Shown here one piece after another: positions 61,966 through 64,000 of a stretch of DNA of 64,000 bases. The stretch comes from Bin5 sp009843665. Its GTDB lineage: Bacteria; Chloroflexota; Anaerolineae; Caldilineales; Caldilineaceae. A program made the position numbers and the translations under genes. Position 1 is the stretch's first letter. Every line of letters starts with the position of its first letter. The notes under the pieces are model-generated. The model did no database searches. It was not told the DNA's origin and saw only the letters and a list, made by a program, of their open reading frames with translations. The stretch is from positions 5,084,001 through 5,148,000 of the forward strand of contig OZ244818.1 of NCBI GenBank assembly GCA_965220285.1, given 5' to 3'.

Positions 61966-62217
61966 TGCCGGCCCTGGAGCCGCTTCAATTTACCATAGTT
62001 GGCATCTTCAAGAAAGCCTCCGGGCGACCTCAAACTGCGCCTATCTGCGCAAAACAGTGCGAGCAAATTGGCCTGAGTGCATTCGGCATTTAAGATAAAG
62101 TAGACACGTGAAAGAGCTGCAAGAAAGAGAGAAGTTGCGCGGCTGGCGCATCGCAGCCGGGTGGAGGACGGCCGACTCCTTCCTCTTGGATTCCGCGACC
62201 CGGCCGAGATCAGTACA

Positions 62218-63156
62218 ATGACACAGAAATGGACTAGCGCCGACATCCCCGATCAGACAGGCCGCACAGTATTGGTTACCGGAGGCAATAGCGGCCTGGG
62301 CTTTCACACCTGCCGCCTGCTGGCTGAAAAAGGGGCACGCGTTCTGCTGGCAAGCCGCTCCTCTCAGCGCGGCGATCAGGCCCGAACGGAAATCCTTCAG
62401 GCTATCCCCGACGGTAAGCTGGAGGTCATCTCCCTCGACCTGGCTGACCTGGAATCTGTGCGTCACTGCGCTGCCTCCCTCCGCACCGACCTGGACAGCC
62501 TTCACATCCTCGTTAACAATGCCGGCGTCATGGCGATTCCCCGCCAGGAGACCGCCCAAGGATTTGAACGGCAGTTCGGCGTCAATCACCTCGGCCACTT
62601 TGCTCTGACCGGCGCATTGCTTCCTCTCCTGCTGAAAACGCCGGCCAGCCGTATCGTCAACGTCAGCAGCATGGCCCACCGTAACGGCCGCATGAACTTC
62701 AGCGACCTTCACGGTCAGCGAAAATACAGCCCTTTTGGCGCCTATTCCCAGAGCAAACTGGCCAATCTCCTTTTCACCCTCGAATTGCAGCGCCGGCTCG
62801 AATCCAATGGTGCCGGCACGATCTGCGTTTCCGCCCATCCTGGCTTTTCCGCGACAAATCTGCAATATGTCGCGGCGAAAGAGAAGGGGTCCGCCGTCGA
62901 ACTGATTCTTATGCGGATTCTGAACGCACTTCTCTCGCAGAGTGCGGAACAGGGCGCATTGCCGCAACTGTACGCCGCCACCGCCCACGATGTCAGCGGA
63001 GGCGACTACACAGGGCCGGACGGTTGGATGCAGATGCGCGGCTTTCCAGTGAAGCACCGGGCCAAAGAAACAGCCTATGACTCTGCAGCAGCGCAGGAGT
63101 TGTGGCGCTTGTCGGTTGAATTGACTGGGGAGCCTTTCGAACAGCTGCAAGACTAA
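62218..63156 (+). CDS. Short-chain dehydrogenase/reductase (SDR), retinol dehydrogenase-like
   Basis: A 312-residue SDR from the ATG at 62218. The cofactor motif is VTGGNSGLGFHT near residues 20-31, NNAGVM near 101-106 is the strand-4 motif, and the catalytic pair is Y-S-Q-S-K near 178-182. The Arg-rich position after strand 2 (ASRSSQRG) suggests NADP preference. The overall layout matches bacterial and plant WWOX/retinol dehydrogenase-like oxidoreductases. Substrate unknown. No Shine-Dalgarno site is seen. It diverges from the nucleotidyltransferase-fold gene. Confidence 0.9.
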   Translation: MTQKWTSADIPDQTGRTVLVTGGNSGLGFHTCRLLAEKGARVLLASRSSQRGDQARTEILQAIPDGKLEVISLDLADLESVRHCAASLRTDLDSLHILVNNAGVMAIPRQETAQGFERQFGVNHLGHFALTGALLPLLLKTPASRIVNVSSMAHRNGRMNFSDLHGQRKYSPFGAYSQSKLANLLFTLELQRRLESNGAGTICVSAHPGFSATNLQYVAAKEKGSAVELILMRILNALLSQSAEQGALPQLYAATAHDVSGGDYTGPDGWMQMRGFPVKHRAKETAYDSAAAQELWRLSVELTGEPFEQLQD

Positions 63157-63235
63157 AAGCGCTCTAAGCCTGTTTTCCTGTTCAGATTTGCTCGTTCTCT
63201 CACACTAAGTCCATCAAGTTGTCGGAGGCAAACCA

Positions 63236-63730
63236 ATGTCGACCCTTTCCCCAAGCTGGCAGCTGTTCATCGACCAGCACCCCCAGTGCATGAGAGTACT
63301 GCGCCAGCTGAGCAACCTGGACTGGTACCAGACCGGCGGCTGGTCATCATTCATTGGCCCCTACCATGCCGGCATCTACATGCAGGTCGCCAAAGGCAAT
63401 TGGTACAACTACGGCCTGGACGGAATCCACTTTGAGTTCGGGCTGACACAGGATAACCTCGACTCGAAGACCCTTTCCATCGATCTGCACGTCTGCCACA
63501 AGAATCTGTTTGACCGTGAACGGTTCAACTCTCATACCGTCGACAGAATGGAGGAAGTAGTGAATGGGTGGAGAGTTGACGGGACCCGATTCTCACGCAC
63601 CAACCTGACCGAGCGGTTGAGCCTTCCCGTACGCTTTACCAAAACGGGATTCGGCAAGCAGATTGCCGCAGCACTCACCCAGATGAGCGAATTAGCGCCG
63701 ATCATCGACGACGGCCTGAACAATCTGTAA
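63236..63730 (+). CDS. Hypothetical protein, 164 residues
   Basis: I do not recognise a family. GGAGG lies ten bases before the ATG at 63236, and the next gene starts 11 bases after the stop, so it is well placed in an operon with the HIT-family gene. The protein is soluble, with an aromatic-rich middle (WYQTGGWSSFIGPYHAGIY, WYNYGLDGIHFEFGL) and one Cys in DLHVCHKN. The C-terminal third is helical. The fold looks alpha/beta. No catalytic motif, signal peptide or membrane helix is seen. Confidence 0.75.
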   Translation: MSTLSPSWQLFIDQHPQCMRVLRQLSNLDWYQTGGWSSFIGPYHAGIYMQVAKGNWYNYGLDGIHFEFGLTQDNLDSKTLSIDLHVCHKNLFDRERFNSHTVDRMEEVVNGWRVDGTRFSRTNLTERLSLPVRFTKTGFGKQIAAALTQMSELAPIIDDGLNNL

Positions 63731-63741
63731 AGGAACCCCCA

Positions 63742-64000
63742 ATGTACAACCACGCGCCCCCGAACTATCTCTGCCCTTTCTGCACGGTTGCTTCCGGTCA
63801 AGAACACGAAACCGTATACACTGTCGCCTCCGACATCGTGCTGCGCACCAATCTTGTAGTCGGCTTCATCTCCTCCCACTGGTGGCCCCGTAATCCGGGC
63901 CATGTTATCCTCATCCCTTGGGATCATTACGAAAACATCTACGATCTCCCGGACGAATACGGGACCGAAATCTTCCGGGCCAGCCGCCGCATCGCACTGG
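63742..64000 (+). CDS. HIT family protein (cut by window end)
   Basis: The first 86 residues of a HIT-type nucleotide hydrolase or transferase. It opens with NYLCPFCTVASG, a Cys-x2-Cys typical of one HIT subgroup, and has PRNPGHVILIPWDHYENIYDL, which aligns with the strand before the catalytic site. The histidine triad H-x-H-x-H should lie further on, beyond 64000, so activity cannot be confirmed. AAGGA lies seven bases before the ATG at 63742. It is preceded by the unknown gene at 63236-63730 on the same strand. Confidence 0.82.
   Translation, partial: MYNHAPPNYLCPFCTVASGQEHETVYTVASDIVLRTNLVVGFISSHWWPRNPGHVILIPWDHYENIYDLPDEYGTEIFRASRRIAL

Overview
The window looks like a chromosomal segment of a GC-rich, probably aerobic bacterium of the Chloroflexota, most like the Caldilineaceae-type lineages seen in marine or sponge metagenomes. 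That assignment is inference. It rests on Tat-plus-lipobox sugar-binding proteins with Ala/Pro-rich linkers, an F420-type deazaflavin oxidoreductase, a full Mrp antiporter operon, and a locus rich in phytanoyl-CoA-type dioxygenases and sulfatases. No 16S rRNA, tRNA or ribosomal protein gene is present to confirm it. I see no tRNA, CRISPR array, insertion sequence or phage gene.

Region 1 (1-16801, all minus strand) is one long directon for uptake and breakdown of a decorated carbohydrate or related organic compound. It contains two binding-protein/permease/permease ABC importers (neither with an ATPase), two Fe(II)/2-oxoglutarate-type dioxygenases, one canonical sulfatase, and one sulfatase-fold protein with Thr where the formylglycine Cys should be. 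It also holds a tandem pair of NodB-type deacetylases (one lacking a zinc-ligand His), a DegT-type PLP aminotransferase and a Gfo/Idh/MocA dehydrogenase. Most functions occur twice, as if two related modules were joined.

Region 2 (16976-25414) is housekeeping and redox: a deazaflavin oxidoreductase followed by a PyrK-like flavin/2Fe-2S subunit, a P1 peptidase overlapping sufE, a small conserved protein, a methyltransferase, a molybdenum-hydroxylase maturation set (xdhC, a CoxI-like protein and a MobA-like nucleotidyltransferase) with terC inserted, and an unknown six-helix membrane protein that appears to be transcribed leaderless.

Region 3 (25670-34244) has smc, then an 888-residue membrane-anchored protein built from six exact 115-residue repeats plus a cytochrome c domain, then two small genes with clear promoters (a one-helix protein and an acidic Cys-containing protein) and a YccF protein.

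Region 4 (35263-48916) has a complete mrp/mnhABCDEFG operon, an FGGY kinase, an MFS exporter, a CPBP protease and polyphosphate kinase.

Region 5 (49240-64000) starts with a DtxR-family regulator with a textbook leaderless promoter, followed by an ABC export system (double-length permease, HlyD adaptor, ATPase). Then come threonine dehydratase, a CoA-transferase and a ketopantoate-reductase-like gene on the minus strand, sixA, an alditol-oxidase-like flavoenzyme, a nucleotidyltransferase-fold protein, an SDR, an unknown protein and the start of a HIT-family gene cut by the window end.

Start codons were chosen from Shine-Dalgarno spacing and paralogue alignment. Several genes appear to start with TTG or GTG. 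All functional names are by recognition of sequence motifs, since no database search was possible.
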